From a virus: a stretch of 53,794 nt of DNA. Below are positions 42,086-50,618 of this stretch, in pieces. A model generated the notes under the pieces. The model was not told where the DNA came from. It saw only the letters and a program-made list of their open reading frames with translations, and did not search any database. Numbering within the stretch: the first letter of the stretch is position 1; every line of letters starts with the position of its first letter. The stretch spans positions 1 through 53,794 of the IMG/VR virus record IMGVR_UViG_3300025141_009405; one strand, given 5' to 3'. The position numbers and the translations under genes were made by a program.

Positions 42086-43819
42086 TTACAAACCAAGTAA
42101 AATTTCACCTAAAATATCTTCTTCATTAATATTATCACCCATAACAGTGTCTATCACAGATTTCTTTTTATTAACTAATTCATATATGGTTCTTTCTATA
42201 GTATTGTCATAAATAGGGTATATACAAGATACTTTTTTATCTTGTCCTATTCTAAATGCACGGTCTTCACATTGAGACATATCAGATGGTACAAATGACA
42301 AGTCATTAAAGATTACAACTTCCGCAGCAGTTAAGGTAATACCCACCCCAGCTGCTTTTACATTTCCTATAAAAACTTTTACTTTGTCATCATTTTGGAA
42401 TCTATCTACACTTTCTTGTCTATCTTCTTTTTTCATAGTACCATTAAGGATTACCGATTCTTTTTTATATTTTTCATGTAAAGTCATTAATGGTTCTGTA
42501 AAATTAGTAAACACAATAACTTTTTTATCTTGTTGTAGACATTGTTCTATTAGTTGAGTTGTTTCCTTAACCTTCTCTAAAGCTATTATTTGTCTAACTT
42601 TCATAAGTTTGGAAAGTTGTATAGATAATCCCCTATTTCTATTTTGTCTTCTCCAGTCAAGGTAGTCACCCATTTCGTCCTCATAGGTCTTAGATTTTAA
42701 TTCCATATGAATTGGGGTGATAATCTTATCGGGTAAATCTAATACATCTTCTTTTAATCTACGTAAAACCTTATCATTAGTCTTGTCACGCAATTCCTCA
42801 AGATTAGTAGCACCAAAAGTTAACCATATTTTTCTATAACCCCTAAAGATTTGTTTACCATCACAATATCTTCTAACATAATTAATCCAATTATTAGCTA
42901 CTCTAGACCCAACTAACTTTAATAGATTATAGTAATTCATAGGACGAGATGTCATTGGGGTACCAGATAATAACCACAATCTATCTATTTTAGAGGTTAA
43001 GTTGTTAACTAATTTAGTTCTTTGAGCTTTTCCATTCGACACATAATGTGCTTCATCTATTATAACCAAGTCAAACTTAGAATCTAGAATTTGTTTTTTC
43101 TTATCTTTGTCTTTGGGTAAAGAGTGGTAGTTTTTAAGTATATCATAGTTAATGATTACATATTTACCATCCATCCATTTCTTACCTTCCACTATACCTA
43201 CAGTTTCATCCGTGTAGTTTTCTATTTCTCTTTTCCAGTTAACCTTTAATGAGGCGGGACAAATAATTAACACTTTTTTGACCTTACAACTTATACTAGC
43301 CATAATAGCAGAACTAGTTTTACCTAAACCCATATCATCAGCTAGGATATATTTCTTATTGGATACTAGTTTAGTTATAGCTGTTTTTTGGTGTTCGAAT
43401 GGTGGACGATGAGAAAACTCACCGAAATCCACCACAACATCAGGATTAGCTCTAGGAATAATCTGGTTTTTAGGTACCCAAAAAGCATTAAGAGAGTCCG
43501 ACTTAATAACCTTACCCCAAACATGATAAGCTTTCTCTGTTTCAGAAAGTAATTTCTCAATCCAAATAGATTTAGGTGGGGATTGTAAAAATTTTGTGGA
43601 CATATATTCTTTTGCTAAATAATCATCTATTTCCATCCACAACCTCACAACCTTAGGTTTTTCGATGTAATTTTTATTAATATAGTCTGCTTGTGAACGT
43701 GTTAATGTGAAGGTTTTACTATTCAGCATATTATTTCTGAGGCCTATAATGTAGTTATTGGCCCCACTATAATCCGCTAATGAATTCTTAGCTTTAATTT
43801 CTGGTGGGAAATTTTCCAT
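42086..43819 (-). CDS. SNF2-family DNA helicase/translocase
   Basis: 577 residues. After a ~135-residue N-terminal region comes a complete SNF2-type motor: Q/P region PPFEHQKTAITKL, Walker A ADDMGLGKTSS (160-170), ICPASLKVNWKRE, Walker B LVIIDEAHYVSN (251-262), LLSGTPMTSRPMNYYNLL and, in the second domain, VFTNFTEPL, GVGITLTAAEVVIFNDL and motif VI QCEDRAFRIGQ. The N-terminal VPKNQIIPRANPDVV suggests a SMARCAL1/HARP-like arrangement. In T4 the comparable helicases (UvsW, also superfamily 2) remodel forks and recombination intermediates. It has a host-type promoter, so is expressed before the late genes that flank it. Confidence 0.9.
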   Translation of the reverse strand: MENFPPEIKAKNSLADYSGANNYIIGLRNNMLNSKTFTLTRSQADYINKNYIEKPKVVRLWMEIDDYLAKEYMSTKFLQSPPKSIWIEKLLSETEKAYHVWGKVIKSDSLNAFWVPKNQIIPRANPDVVVDFGEFSHRPPFEHQKTAITKLVSNKKYILADDMGLGKTSSAIMASISCKVKKVLIICPASLKVNWKREIENYTDETVGIVEGKKWMDGKYVIINYDILKNYHSLPKDKDKKKQILDSKFDLVIIDEAHYVSNGKAQRTKLVNNLTSKIDRLWLLSGTPMTSRPMNYYNLLKLVGSRVANNWINYVRRYCDGKQIFRGYRKIWLTFGATNLEELRDKTNDKVLRRLKEDVLDLPDKIITPIHMELKSKTYEDEMGDYLDWRRQNRNRGLSIQLSKLMKVRQIIALEKVKETTQLIEQCLQQDKKVIVFTNFTEPLMTLHEKYKKESVILNGTMKKEDRQESVDRFQNDDKVKVFIGNVKAAGVGITLTAAEVVIFNDLSFVPSDMSQCEDRAFRIGQDKKVSCIYPIYDNTIERTIYELVNKKKSVIDTVMGDNINEEDILGEILLGL

Positions 43820-43823
43820 ATTA

Positions 43824-43855
43824 AAAATATAATAAAAAGAGAAAAGAAAGACAAA
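43824..43855 (-). promoter_or_regulatory. Bacteroidota-type promoter TTTG-N20-TATATTTT
   Basis: Minus strand: TTTG (43855-43852), 20 nt, TATATTTT (43831-43824), one mismatch to TAnnTTTG. It lies five bases upstream of the helicase ATG. Its -33 element is three bases from the plus-strand late motif at 43859. Confidence 0.6.
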
Positions 43856-43858
43856 TTG

Positions 43859-43869
43859 TATTTATAATA
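43859..43869 (+). promoter_or_regulatory. Late-promoter-like motif TATTTATAATA
   Basis: Exact copy; octamer 17 nt before the ATG at 43884, followed by AAGGA (43871-43875) as a good ribosome binding site eight nt from the start codon. Confidence 0.67.
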
Positions 43870-43883
43870 AAAGGACATATTAT

Positions 43884-44399
43884 ATGGCAAATAAAAAAAT
43901 ACCTATTACACGGATATCTAGATTTTTTAGTTCTGAAGATTTTCAGTTAGAACAGAATGTAGGTATGGAGTGGTTACATGGTGATATGCATTTTACTTTA
44001 GTTTTATTTAGGGTTGATGCAAGACTTTCAGATGTAGATGATGTATATGGTGAATCTGGTCCAGAAGAAATTAGATATAAACCACCAGTAGAGTTTAATG
44101 CTTATGTTAAAATAGATGAACCAAAGCTTGATAGTTACGCGGGTGGGTTAGTTAAAGATTTAGAACCAGGGAATATGACTTTAGGTGTTTATATAAAACA
44201 TTTAAATGAATTAAATATAGACATTAATTATGGTGACTATATAGGTTATGCTGAAACGGAAAATAAAATGAGATATTATACCGTAACAAATGACGGTAGA
44301 GTAACATCTGATAATAAACACACTATAGGTGGGTATAAGGCTTTTTATAGAACTGTTATGTGTTCTTACGTAAGTCCTAATGAATTTAAAGGAGTATAA
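43884..44399 (+). CDS. Neck/head-completion protein, possibly gp14-like
   Basis: 171 residues. ISRFFSSEDFQLEQNVGMEW, then a beta-rich body ending GGYKAFYRTVMCSYVSPNEF. The spacing of an INYGDYIGYAETENKMRYYT pair (a 'gDyIyf....xxxxV' type element) and the final short strand resemble T4 gp14 and related neck proteins, but the match is by eye and the protein is shorter than T4 gp14 (256). Position just before a gp15-like gene and the sheath agrees with the T4 order 13-14-15-18. Its stop shares one base with the downstream start (TAATG). Confidence 0.5.
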   Translation: MANKKIPITRISRFFSSEDFQLEQNVGMEWLHGDMHFTLVLFRVDARLSDVDDVYGESGPEEIRYKPPVEFNAYVKIDEPKLDSYAGGLVKDLEPGNMTLGVYIKHLNELNIDINYGDYIGYAETENKMRYYTVTNDGRVTSDNKHTIGGYKAFYRTVMCSYVSPNEFKGV

Positions 44400-45472
44400 T
44401 GGCATTACCAAAGAAAGTAAAAAAGAGTTTGAATATATCTCCGGGACCAATCCAGGGACACTACCCTACTGGGTACAATGGCATAACTACACCTAATAGA
44501 AGAAAAGAACTCGCAAATTTAATAACTGAAGATGGGACCTATCTACCGAAGTCAGTACTACATGCAGATATGGATAGGGGTATGTTAGATTTTGTAGAAG
44601 AACAATTAAAAACTGTAAGTAATGGGAAAAAGATTAATGTTATAGATAGAATCCTTACACTACAAAGGTGGGGTGAGTTGGCACAAACATGGAAATTTTC
44701 TACAAAAGACAAAAACGTAGAACTACCTTTTATTGTGGTTGTTAGAAATCCAGAAGTGCAGTACGGCAGTAATCCAGCTTTACAATATACCATACCAGAT
44801 AGAAAACAGTTTCATTATGCAAAGGTACCAACCTGGGACGGTAACAGAAAAGGATATGATATATATACAATACCACAACCAGTTCCAGTCGATATAATAT
44901 ATGATGTAAAAATTATTTGTAATAGAATGAGAGAACTTAATAACTTTAATAGAGTGGTTCTACAAAAGTTCACATCTAGACAAGCTTACACATTTGTAAA
45001 AGGACACTACATACCAATTGTAATGAATTCTATAGGTGACGAAAGTAAGATAGATACTGAAGAAAGAAGATACTACCAACAAAACTATCAATTCCAACTA
45101 CAGGGATTTTTATTGGATGAGGAGGAGTTTGAGGTTAAACCAGCTATTAGTCGTGAGTTAGTGATGTTTGGTTTTGATGCAAAAGAAAGAAAAAAGGAAA
45201 GAAAGGGGTCACCTAAAAATCCAGATAAAGTCAATACTAAATTAACTTTTGACACTGGTGTTGATGAGTTAGTCCTTAACTACGATTATAAGGTTAATAT
45301 TTCAGCTTTAAGAATTAAAAATGTGGTTTCTTATTCCTTTTATATAAATGAAGTACCACATACTATTGATGAGGTATTAATGATAAACCCTGGTGATACG
45401 TTAGTGGTTGAGGTTGTTAAAAGTAATCCTGGACCTGCCACTTTAACACTACAAGAGAAATTAATATATTAA
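44399..45472 (+). CDS. 15: Tail completion/sheath stabiliser protein, gp15-like
   Basis: 357 residues. The middle region follows the gp15 scheme: a strand pair with VVVRNPEVQYGSNP, then IPQPVPVDIIYDVKIICNRM (164-183), RELNNFNRVVLQKFTSRQAY and HYIPIVMNSIGD, then QNYQFQLQGFLLDEEEFEV, i.e. beta-strand, helix, strand pair and closing strand typical of tail-terminator proteins. Residues about 275-357 form an added beta-sandwich (TFDTGVDELVLNYDYKVN). In T4 gp15 caps the tail tube and sheath and joins them to the neck. It lies directly upstream of the sheath gene region. Confidence 0.62.
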   Translation: MALPKKVKKSLNISPGPIQGHYPTGYNGITTPNRRKELANLITEDGTYLPKSVLHADMDRGMLDFVEEQLKTVSNGKKINVIDRILTLQRWGELAQTWKFSTKDKNVELPFIVVVRNPEVQYGSNPALQYTIPDRKQFHYAKVPTWDGNRKGYDIYTIPQPVPVDIIYDVKIICNRMRELNNFNRVVLQKFTSRQAYTFVKGHYIPIVMNSIGDESKIDTEERRYYQQNYQFQLQGFLLDEEEFEVKPAISRELVMFGFDAKERKKERKGSPKNPDKVNTKLTFDTGVDELVLNYDYKVNISALRIKNVVSYSFYINEVPHTIDEVLMINPGDTLVVEVVKSNPGPATLTLQEKLIY

Positions 45473-45640
45473 TTATTCCCCGTAAATATCTCTTTTAGAT
45501 TTACAATTTATCCTTATTAGTTGTTCTACAAAAGCAAACATCTTAAGTCCGTTTTTTTTACAATACTCTTTTAGGGTAAAATGAACCTCTTCACTTATCT
45601 TTAAATTTTTTATTTTTGGTTTTTTGTCTTTGTTGGCCAT
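45473..45640 (-). CDS. Small ribbon-helix-helix-type DNA-binding protein (55 aa)
   Basis: A micro-ORF antisense to the flanking tail genes: ATG at 45640, TAA at 45473, touching the stop of the gp15-like gene. After a basic start (MANKDKKPKIKN) comes LKISEEVHFTLKEYCKKNGL and KMFAFVEQLIRINCK: one short strand and two helices with the hydrophobic spacing of CopG/Arc-type ribbon-helix-helix repressors. Dimeric RHH proteins bind short palindromes; perfect and near-perfect ones lie just upstream (45665-45676 and 45693-45726). It could repress its own gene and the sheath promoter. DNA binding is inferred from fold pattern. Confidence 0.68.
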   Translation of the reverse strand: MANKDKKPKIKNLKISEEVHFTLKEYCKKNGLKMFAFVEQLIRINCKSKRDIYGE

Positions 45641-45664
45641 TATAGAGGATATTTTTGCTATAAC

Positions 45665-45676
45665 TACTATATAGTA
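45665..45676. promoter_or_regulatory. Perfect 12-bp palindrome, candidate RHH operator
   Basis: TACTATATAGTA is its own reverse complement. It lies 24 bases upstream of the RHH gene start, in the gap between divergent RHH and sheath genes. Length and symmetry suit an RHH dimer or dimer pair. Confidence 0.5.
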
Positions 45677-45692
45677 TGAAAAAAGTATGAAA

Positions 45693-45726
45693 ATTTACCT
45701 ACTAAGGGGTAAATATAGTAATTTAC
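45693..45726. repeat. Nested inverted ATTTAC(C) repeats, candidate operator
   Basis: ATTTACC (45693-45699) pairs with GGTAAAT (45708-45714), which also pairs, as GTAAAT, with ATTTAC (45721-45726). Three half-sites are thus spaced 12-15 bases apart between the RHH gene and the sheath gene's late motif. They may be additional repressor sites or an mRNA hairpin. Confidence 0.42.
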
Positions 45727-45752
45727 TACGTAACTTTTGATAATACCCCTTG

Positions 45753-45763
45753 TATTTATAATA
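45753..45763 (+). promoter_or_regulatory. Late-promoter-like motif TATTTATAATA (sheath)
   Basis: Exact copy; octamer 36 nt before the sheath ATG at 45797. The longer A-rich leader (TAAAAATTATAAAAAC) has no SD sequence. The motif lies 26 bases downstream of the nested inverted repeats, so a bound repressor there could affect it. Confidence 0.65.
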
Positions 45764-45796
45764 AAGAAAATAAAATATTTTAAAAATTATAAAAAC

Positions 45797-48700
45797 ATGG
45801 CAGACGGTAATAAGGTATTTGTTTCTCCAGGGGTATATACTTCTGAGAAAGATTTAACATTTGTAGCACAAAGTGTAGGTGTTACAACATTAGGTATGGT
45901 TGGTGAAACTCTAAAAGGTCCAGCTTTCGAACCTATTTTTATACAATCGTATGATGACTTTACAACAAGGTTTGGTGGTACTTCACCAACAACATACGTG
46001 GATTCACAAATTCCTAAATATGAGTTAGGATATATAGCTAAGTCTTACTTAAGTCAATCAAATCAATTATTTGTGACTAGGGTATTGGGTATTAGTGGTT
46101 ATGATGCAGGACCATCATTTAGTGTATTAACTTTAGGGGAATTAGACCCTAAGAGTTTTAGAGCTACTGGTGTTTCAGGAAGTAGTACTACTTCGGCGAT
46201 TACTACCAGTACAGTATTACCTTTCGTAGTTCCACTAACTGGTACTAATACCACTGTGGGTGAAACTGCATTTATTAATGATGCGATGAATGGTGACTTC
46301 TTCTCACAAATTCCAGGTGTGGTATTAAACCACTTTAGAACATCTGATACAGATACCGAATTTGGTGAAACGGTAACATTAACAAATGGTACTACACTAC
46401 CAACGTTAAAACAATCGTTCCTTGATTTTTTCGCTTCAAGTTTAAGTCTTAAAACAGCATCTAATACTTTATGTTATACTGGTGGTTCACAAACTCCAGC
46501 TTCAGGAACGACTGCTTGGCCTTGTCCAGTAGTCTACCAATATGGTTGTATACCTAGTGCAACTACTAACGCAGCTACAGCAAATACCGTAAATACATTA
46601 ACAGCTGCAACTTCAGCAGTAACGGTGACTAACGTCTTGGGTAGTGAATGTAGTGACTGGGAATCATATAAAAACGATTCTTGGTATTACGCTTTATTTG
46701 ATAATGACAATAGTACAACATGTTGTACAGGTTCTACATATAGTGGGGTTTCGTACCAACTATATATTAGTGGTAATCCAATAGATATAGCTTTCTCTGC
46801 AGCTGGACCTTCAGGATATGATGGTTATTATTCGGCAGCAACAGGAACAACAAGTGCTGGTACAATAGTTTATTCTGGTAATGTAATAATGGATTATGTA
46901 TCCTACACAAATTTATCAGCTGACAGTGAATATGATGGTATGGTAGTATTAACTTTAAGGTCTAGAGGATTGAGTGATAAAGCCTCGGGTGGACCAGTGT
47001 ACTCTATTAGTGCAAATACAGCCACATTCCAATGTACCGGGGATTACCATAAGGTATTAGAAAATCCATTTGCTTCGTTTGGGGTTAGTGCAGGAACTGT
47101 AGATGGTACAGCGTATACATTTAAAACTTCTATGAGTAATACGTCACAAGATTATGTATCGAGAGTATTTGGTAGAAGTCCTTTTGATAAAAAGAAAGAA
47201 GAGGTACCTTTATTTGTAGAAGAAGCATACCCAGCATTATTAACTGACTCTTGGAAAAAAGGAAAAGTTAGGGGGTTACAATGTTGTTTCCAATATTTAC
47301 CATCAGCAAGAAATACAACCAACACAAATACTATCGCTTGGTACATGCATCAATGGACAACACCAGAAACTCCATGGATTGTTTCAGAGTTACAAGGTAC
47401 TGATGTGTATAGATTATTTAAATTTATTTCTATATCTGATGGTACATCAGCAAACAGAGAAATTAAAATTTCATTAATTAATATGTCGTTTGAGAGGGGT
47501 GAATTTGATGTCTTAGTAAGAGATTTCTATGATACTGACGCAAATCCAAACGTACTAGAAAAATACACTAGATGTAGTCTAGACCCAACAAAAGTTTCCT
47601 TTATTGGTAGAAAGATAGGTACATCTACAGGTGAGTTTGAATTAAAATCTAAATACACAATGTTATATTTAGGTGAAGGATTATTAGATGGTACATTCGC
47701 CAATTCAGTACCAGCAGGATTTGAGGGTTACAGATTTAGAGCTTATGGTACTTGTCCGACTAACCCTAAGATAATATATAAAACAAAATACTACAAACCA
47801 GGTGAAGCACTTTATGACCCTCCTTTTGGTAGTGGTACAGTGAATAATCAGACCGTAAGTGGTGGTGATAAAGTAAGTAAAGTTTATCTAGGTGTGTCCA
47901 ATAGTGCGGGTGCAGCTTATGACCCAGACTTCTTCAACTATAAAGGAAAACAAGTACCAACTACATTATGTACAGCAACAGATGGTGGTGAGTGGAACGT
48001 AATCACTAAAGGATTCCACATGGATTCTGGAGCTACTGTAGTTATAGGTGGTAGTGGAGCTTATACTGACTGGACTGGTACTACCTTAAATGGATTACCG
48101 GTATTTGATTGTGGAGCAGGTCAATTTAACACTGAACCAACTCTAAGTACAGAAACTTATAAAAAACTTAGAAGTCGTAAGTTTACGGTTGCACCACACG
48201 GTGGTTTTGATGGTTGGGATATCTACAGAAAAACTAGGTCTAATACAGATGATTATAGAATGGGACTAAGTGGTTTCTTAGCAGGAGCTTGTACGAGTAG
48301 TGATTTCCCACTAGGTACTGGACTAGGTTCATTTAAGAAATTAAGTTCTACTGAAGCAAATACAGATTACTTTGCATTCCTTAGAGCTATAGAAACTTAC
48401 AATAACCCAGAATCGGTAGATATTAATGTGTTTACAACACCAGGTTTAGATTATGTAGATAATTTAGGTCTTGTAAATGAAGCAATAGATATGGTAGAGA
48501 CGGAAAGAGCAGACTCTCTATATGTGGTAACAACACCAGATTACAATATGTTTGTAGCTGACACGACAGACACCACAAATCAAGTTACACCAGAAGAGGC
48601 TGTGGACAACCTAGAAGATTCATTAATTGATTCTAACTATACAGCTACTTACTACCCTTGGATACAAGTAAGAGATACGGCAAATAATAAACAAATTTAT

Positions 48701-49252
48701 ATCCCACCAACAGCAGAGGTAATGAGAAATATCGCATTAACAGATAATATCTCATTCCCATGGTTCGCTTCGGCAGGGTATACAAGAGGTTTAGTGGACG
48801 CAGTGAAAGCTAGAAAGAAACTGACTTTAGATGAAAGAGATACATTATATGTGGGTAGACTTAACCCTATCGCAACATTTAGTGACGTGGGTCCAATAAT
48901 CTGGGGTAATAAAACACTACAAATTAGAGAATCTGCTTTAGATAGAATTAATGTTAGAAGATTGTTATTACAAACTAGAAAATTAATATCAGCTGTTTCA
49001 GTAAGATTAATATTCGAACAAAATGATGATATCGTAAGACAACAATTCCTAGACTTAGTTAACCCAATTTTAGACTCTATAAGAAGAGATAGAGGTTTAA
49101 CTGACTTTAGAGTAGTACTTTCTAACGACCCTGAAGAAATAGATAGAAATGAAATGAACGGTAAGATATATATTAAGCCAACAAGAGCGTTAGAATATAT
49201 ATTTGTTGAGTTCTTGATAACACCTACCGGAGCTTCTTTTGAAGATATATAG
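45797..49252 (+). CDS. 18: Contractile tail sheath protein, T4 gp18-like (large)
   Basis: 1151 residues from the ATG at 45797; an upstream in-frame ATG at 45737 is rejected because it precedes the late motif. N-terminus KVFVSPGVYTSEKDLTFVAQ and GMVGETLKGPAFEPI are gp18 starts; the C-terminal ~330 residues carry the conserved sheath core (AGYTRGLVDAVKARKKLTLD, then NVRRLLLQTRKLISAVSVRL and GLTDFRVVLSNDPEEIDRNE). T4 gp18 has 659 residues, so several hundred extra residues sit in the middle, beta-rich and Cys-containing (WPCPVVYQYGCIPS, STTCCTGS), probably as outward-facing domains. It contracts to drive the tube into the host. Confidence 0.95.
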   Translation: MADGNKVFVSPGVYTSEKDLTFVAQSVGVTTLGMVGETLKGPAFEPIFIQSYDDFTTRFGGTSPTTYVDSQIPKYELGYIAKSYLSQSNQLFVTRVLGISGYDAGPSFSVLTLGELDPKSFRATGVSGSSTTSAITTSTVLPFVVPLTGTNTTVGETAFINDAMNGDFFSQIPGVVLNHFRTSDTDTEFGETVTLTNGTTLPTLKQSFLDFFASSLSLKTASNTLCYTGGSQTPASGTTAWPCPVVYQYGCIPSATTNAATANTVNTLTAATSAVTVTNVLGSECSDWESYKNDSWYYALFDNDNSTTCCTGSTYSGVSYQLYISGNPIDIAFSAAGPSGYDGYYSAATGTTSAGTIVYSGNVIMDYVSYTNLSADSEYDGMVVLTLRSRGLSDKASGGPVYSISANTATFQCTGDYHKVLENPFASFGVSAGTVDGTAYTFKTSMSNTSQDYVSRVFGRSPFDKKKEEVPLFVEEAYPALLTDSWKKGKVRGLQCCFQYLPSARNTTNTNTIAWYMHQWTTPETPWIVSELQGTDVYRLFKFISISDGTSANREIKISLINMSFERGEFDVLVRDFYDTDANPNVLEKYTRCSLDPTKVSFIGRKIGTSTGEFELKSKYTMLYLGEGLLDGTFANSVPAGFEGYRFRAYGTCPTNPKIIYKTKYYKPGEALYDPPFGSGTVNNQTVSGGDKVSKVYLGVSNSAGAAYDPDFFNYKGKQVPTTLCTATDGGEWNVITKGFHMDSGATVVIGGSGAYTDWTGTTLNGLPVFDCGAGQFNTEPTLSTETYKKLRSRKFTVAPHGGFDGWDIYRKTRSNTDDYRMGLSGFLAGACTSSDFPLGTGLGSFKKLSSTEANTDYFAFLRAIETYNNPESVDINVFTTPGLDYVDNLGLVNEAIDMVETERADSLYVVTTPDYNMFVADTTDTTNQVTPEEAVDNLEDSLIDSNYTATYYPWIQVRDTANNKQIYIPPTAEVMRNIALTDNISFPWFASAGYTRGLVDAVKARKKLTLDERDTLYVGRLNPIATFSDVGPIIWGNKTLQIRESALDRINVRRLLLQTRKLISAVSVRLIFEQNDDIVRQQFLDLVNPILDSIRRDRGLTDFRVVLSNDPEEIDRNEMNGKIYIKPTRALEYIFVEFLITPTGASFEDI

Positions 49253-49263
49253 TATTTATAACA
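49253..49263 (+). promoter_or_regulatory. Late-promoter-like motif TATTTATAACA
   Basis: Begins immediately after the sheath stop codon (TAG ends at 49252); octamer 13 nt before the ATG at 49274. Confidence 0.55.
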
Positions 49264-49273
49264 AAGAAAAGAT

Positions 49274-49951
49274 ATGAAATTCAGTAAGAAAATATTAACC
49301 GAGAGTCTAAGTCAAACAAAAAGTGATAAGAAAGTTTTTACAGAAGGTAAAAGACAGAATGTCATTTTAAGTGAAGAACAATTAGATAGATTATTAGCGA
49401 GATTAGAGGAGACAAAACAAAATTCTATTAATACAATTATTAAAGAATGTCACCAATTAATTAGAGAATCAATCAAGAACGAAGGGTTGGATTTAAATAG
49501 TGATGATTATTCTGGTACTCTAATGGAACAAGGTCAATATGACAGAAATCCGGGTGTTGCTGCGGCTGAAGGTTTGGAAAACGTTCTAAACGGGATAAAG
49601 AAAGCCTATGAGATGATTAAAGATAGTGATACTAGAAAAAAACTAGCCAATTCTATCACCAAATTAGGTAACTTTATGACTATTACAGCTGACGCAATCG
49701 CTTCTGGGAGAGACCAAAGAGCAATGGCAAACCCAGATTCATTAAAAGACCCACTTCCTTATCCTGAATTAGATACCGTTACTGTTGATGACGAAGAGAT
49801 TAGTGAGGAACATGATGATATTCCCAAAATAGCTCATCTAGATGTCGAAGAAGGAGAAAAAATTCAAGAATCAAAAGAAGAAAAAGAAAAACTAATCCAA
49901 GAGGATATAAAAAAGATGAAACAAATAATAAAACCTATATCAAAAATCTAA
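49274..49951 (+). CDS. Helical late protein with tag-like segments (225 aa)
   Basis: No family recognised. MKFSKKILTESLSQTKSDKK begins with an IxTE-like element; residues 29-47 (NVILSEEQLDRLLARLEET) are a close variant of the recurrent tag helix, and IIKECHQLIRESIKNEG (55-71) may be another. The middle (NPGVAAAEGLENVLNGIKKA, ANSITKLGNFMTITADAIAS) is a helical domain; the C-terminal ~60 residues are Glu/Lys-rich. It lies between the sheath and the 132-residue tag protein, in a late transcript ending at the terminator at 50361. Probable head core or internal protein. Confidence 0.62.
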   Translation: MKFSKKILTESLSQTKSDKKVFTEGKRQNVILSEEQLDRLLARLEETKQNSINTIIKECHQLIRESIKNEGLDLNSDDYSGTLMEQGQYDRNPGVAAAEGLENVLNGIKKAYEMIKDSDTRKKLANSITKLGNFMTITADAIASGRDQRAMANPDSLKDPLPYPELDTVTVDDEEISEEHDDIPKIAHLDVEEGEKIQESKEEKEKLIQEDIKKMKQIIKPISKI

Positions 49952-49955
49952 AAAT

Positions 49956-50354
49956 ATGAAAAAGATTAAATTAAAAGAGGGGGATTTAGTTAACTTAATA
50001 GAAAAATTAGTTAAAGAAAACCTCGGAGCTGGAAACGGTCAAAATTTCGGTATGATGGGAACACCAACCGCAAAATATAAAGAAATGATGGAGACACAGA
50101 ACCTGGAAGAAGATAGTGAGGGGGAGGAGACTTATAACTATGGTGATGATGAAGGACATGATAAAAAAGAAGAAATGTCTATGGAAGACCATGTTAAAGC
50201 GATTGAGGACCATTTAGGGTACCTTAAAAAAGATATGGGTTATGATGAAGACCATGAAGACCGTGATGAAGAAGATACAGATTTTCGTGAGTCTAGAAAG
50301 CCAAGAAAAAGAATGGCAGAATCTAGAAAAGTGAAAAGGTCAAGAAGAAAGTAA
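49956..50354 (+). CDS. Short tag-bearing late protein, paralogue of the 1064-1798 protein N-terminus
   Basis: 132 residues. Residues 1-21 (MKKIKLKEGDLVNLIEKLVK) and 34-44 (MGTPTAKYKEM) match the 244-residue protein residue by residue in most positions. It then has acidic and Met/Asp-rich low-complexity sequence and a strongly basic tail (KPRKRMAESRKVKRSRRK). It looks like a targeting segment joined to a basic, DNA-binding-like C-terminus, as expected of head-internal proteins; inference. Four-base gap from the gene upstream. Confidence 0.65.
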   Translation: MKKIKLKEGDLVNLIEKLVKENLGAGNGQNFGMMGTPTAKYKEMMETQNLEEDSEGEETYNYGDDEGHDKKEEMSMEDHVKAIEDHLGYLKKDMGYDEDHEDRDEEDTDFRESRKPRKRMAESRKVKRSRRK

Positions 50355-50360
50355 AAAGTA

Positions 50361-50384
50361 AAAGGTCCTTACGGACCTTTTTTA
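50361..50384. terminator. Bidirectional intrinsic terminator
   Basis: AAAGGTCC, TTAC loop, GGACCTTT, followed by TTTT on the plus strand and preceded by AAAAAGTAAAA (giving T-rich sequence on the minus strand). It separates convergent transcripts: the sheath unit from the left and the membrane/lipoprotein unit from the right. Confidence 0.88.
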
Positions 50385-50618
50385 CTTAACTAATTTACCA
50401 CCATTCAGTAATATTAAAATCAATATCATTGGAGCTAATATAGGTGCTTTAAGTATGTGTGAGATAATGTAGAACACATACCACTTGTTAGTGGGTTCAT
50501 CACCTCGTCTAGACTCAAACGAAAGGTAACTACTATAAATGTCTTTTTCATTAATTAACAAAAATACAAACATTAATATTTGTGAGATAAGTAGGTAAGG
50601 TATAATATATTCTAACAT
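50382..50618 (-). CDS. Small membrane protein, two helices (78 aa)
   Basis: 78 residues. Hydrophobic segments at about 2-22 (LEYIIPYLLISQILMFVFLL) and 50-72 (YIISHILKAPILAPMILILI) with a polar loop between and KLVK at the end; predicted inner-membrane protein with both ends on the same side. It shares direction with the lipoprotein gene 59 bases upstream and the two form a minus-strand island among plus-strand late genes. Could act with the lipoprotein in host-envelope modification or superinfection exclusion; no family recognised. Confidence 0.65.
   Translation of the reverse strand: MLEYIIPYLLISQILMFVFLLINEKDIYSSYLSFESRRGDEPTNKWYVFYIISHILKAPILAPMILILILLNGGKLVK

Noticed and set aside
45737-45796. 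20-residue N-terminal extension of the sheath
   Set aside because: Begins upstream of the late motif and has no resemblance to sheath N-termini, which start at MADGNKVFVSPG.
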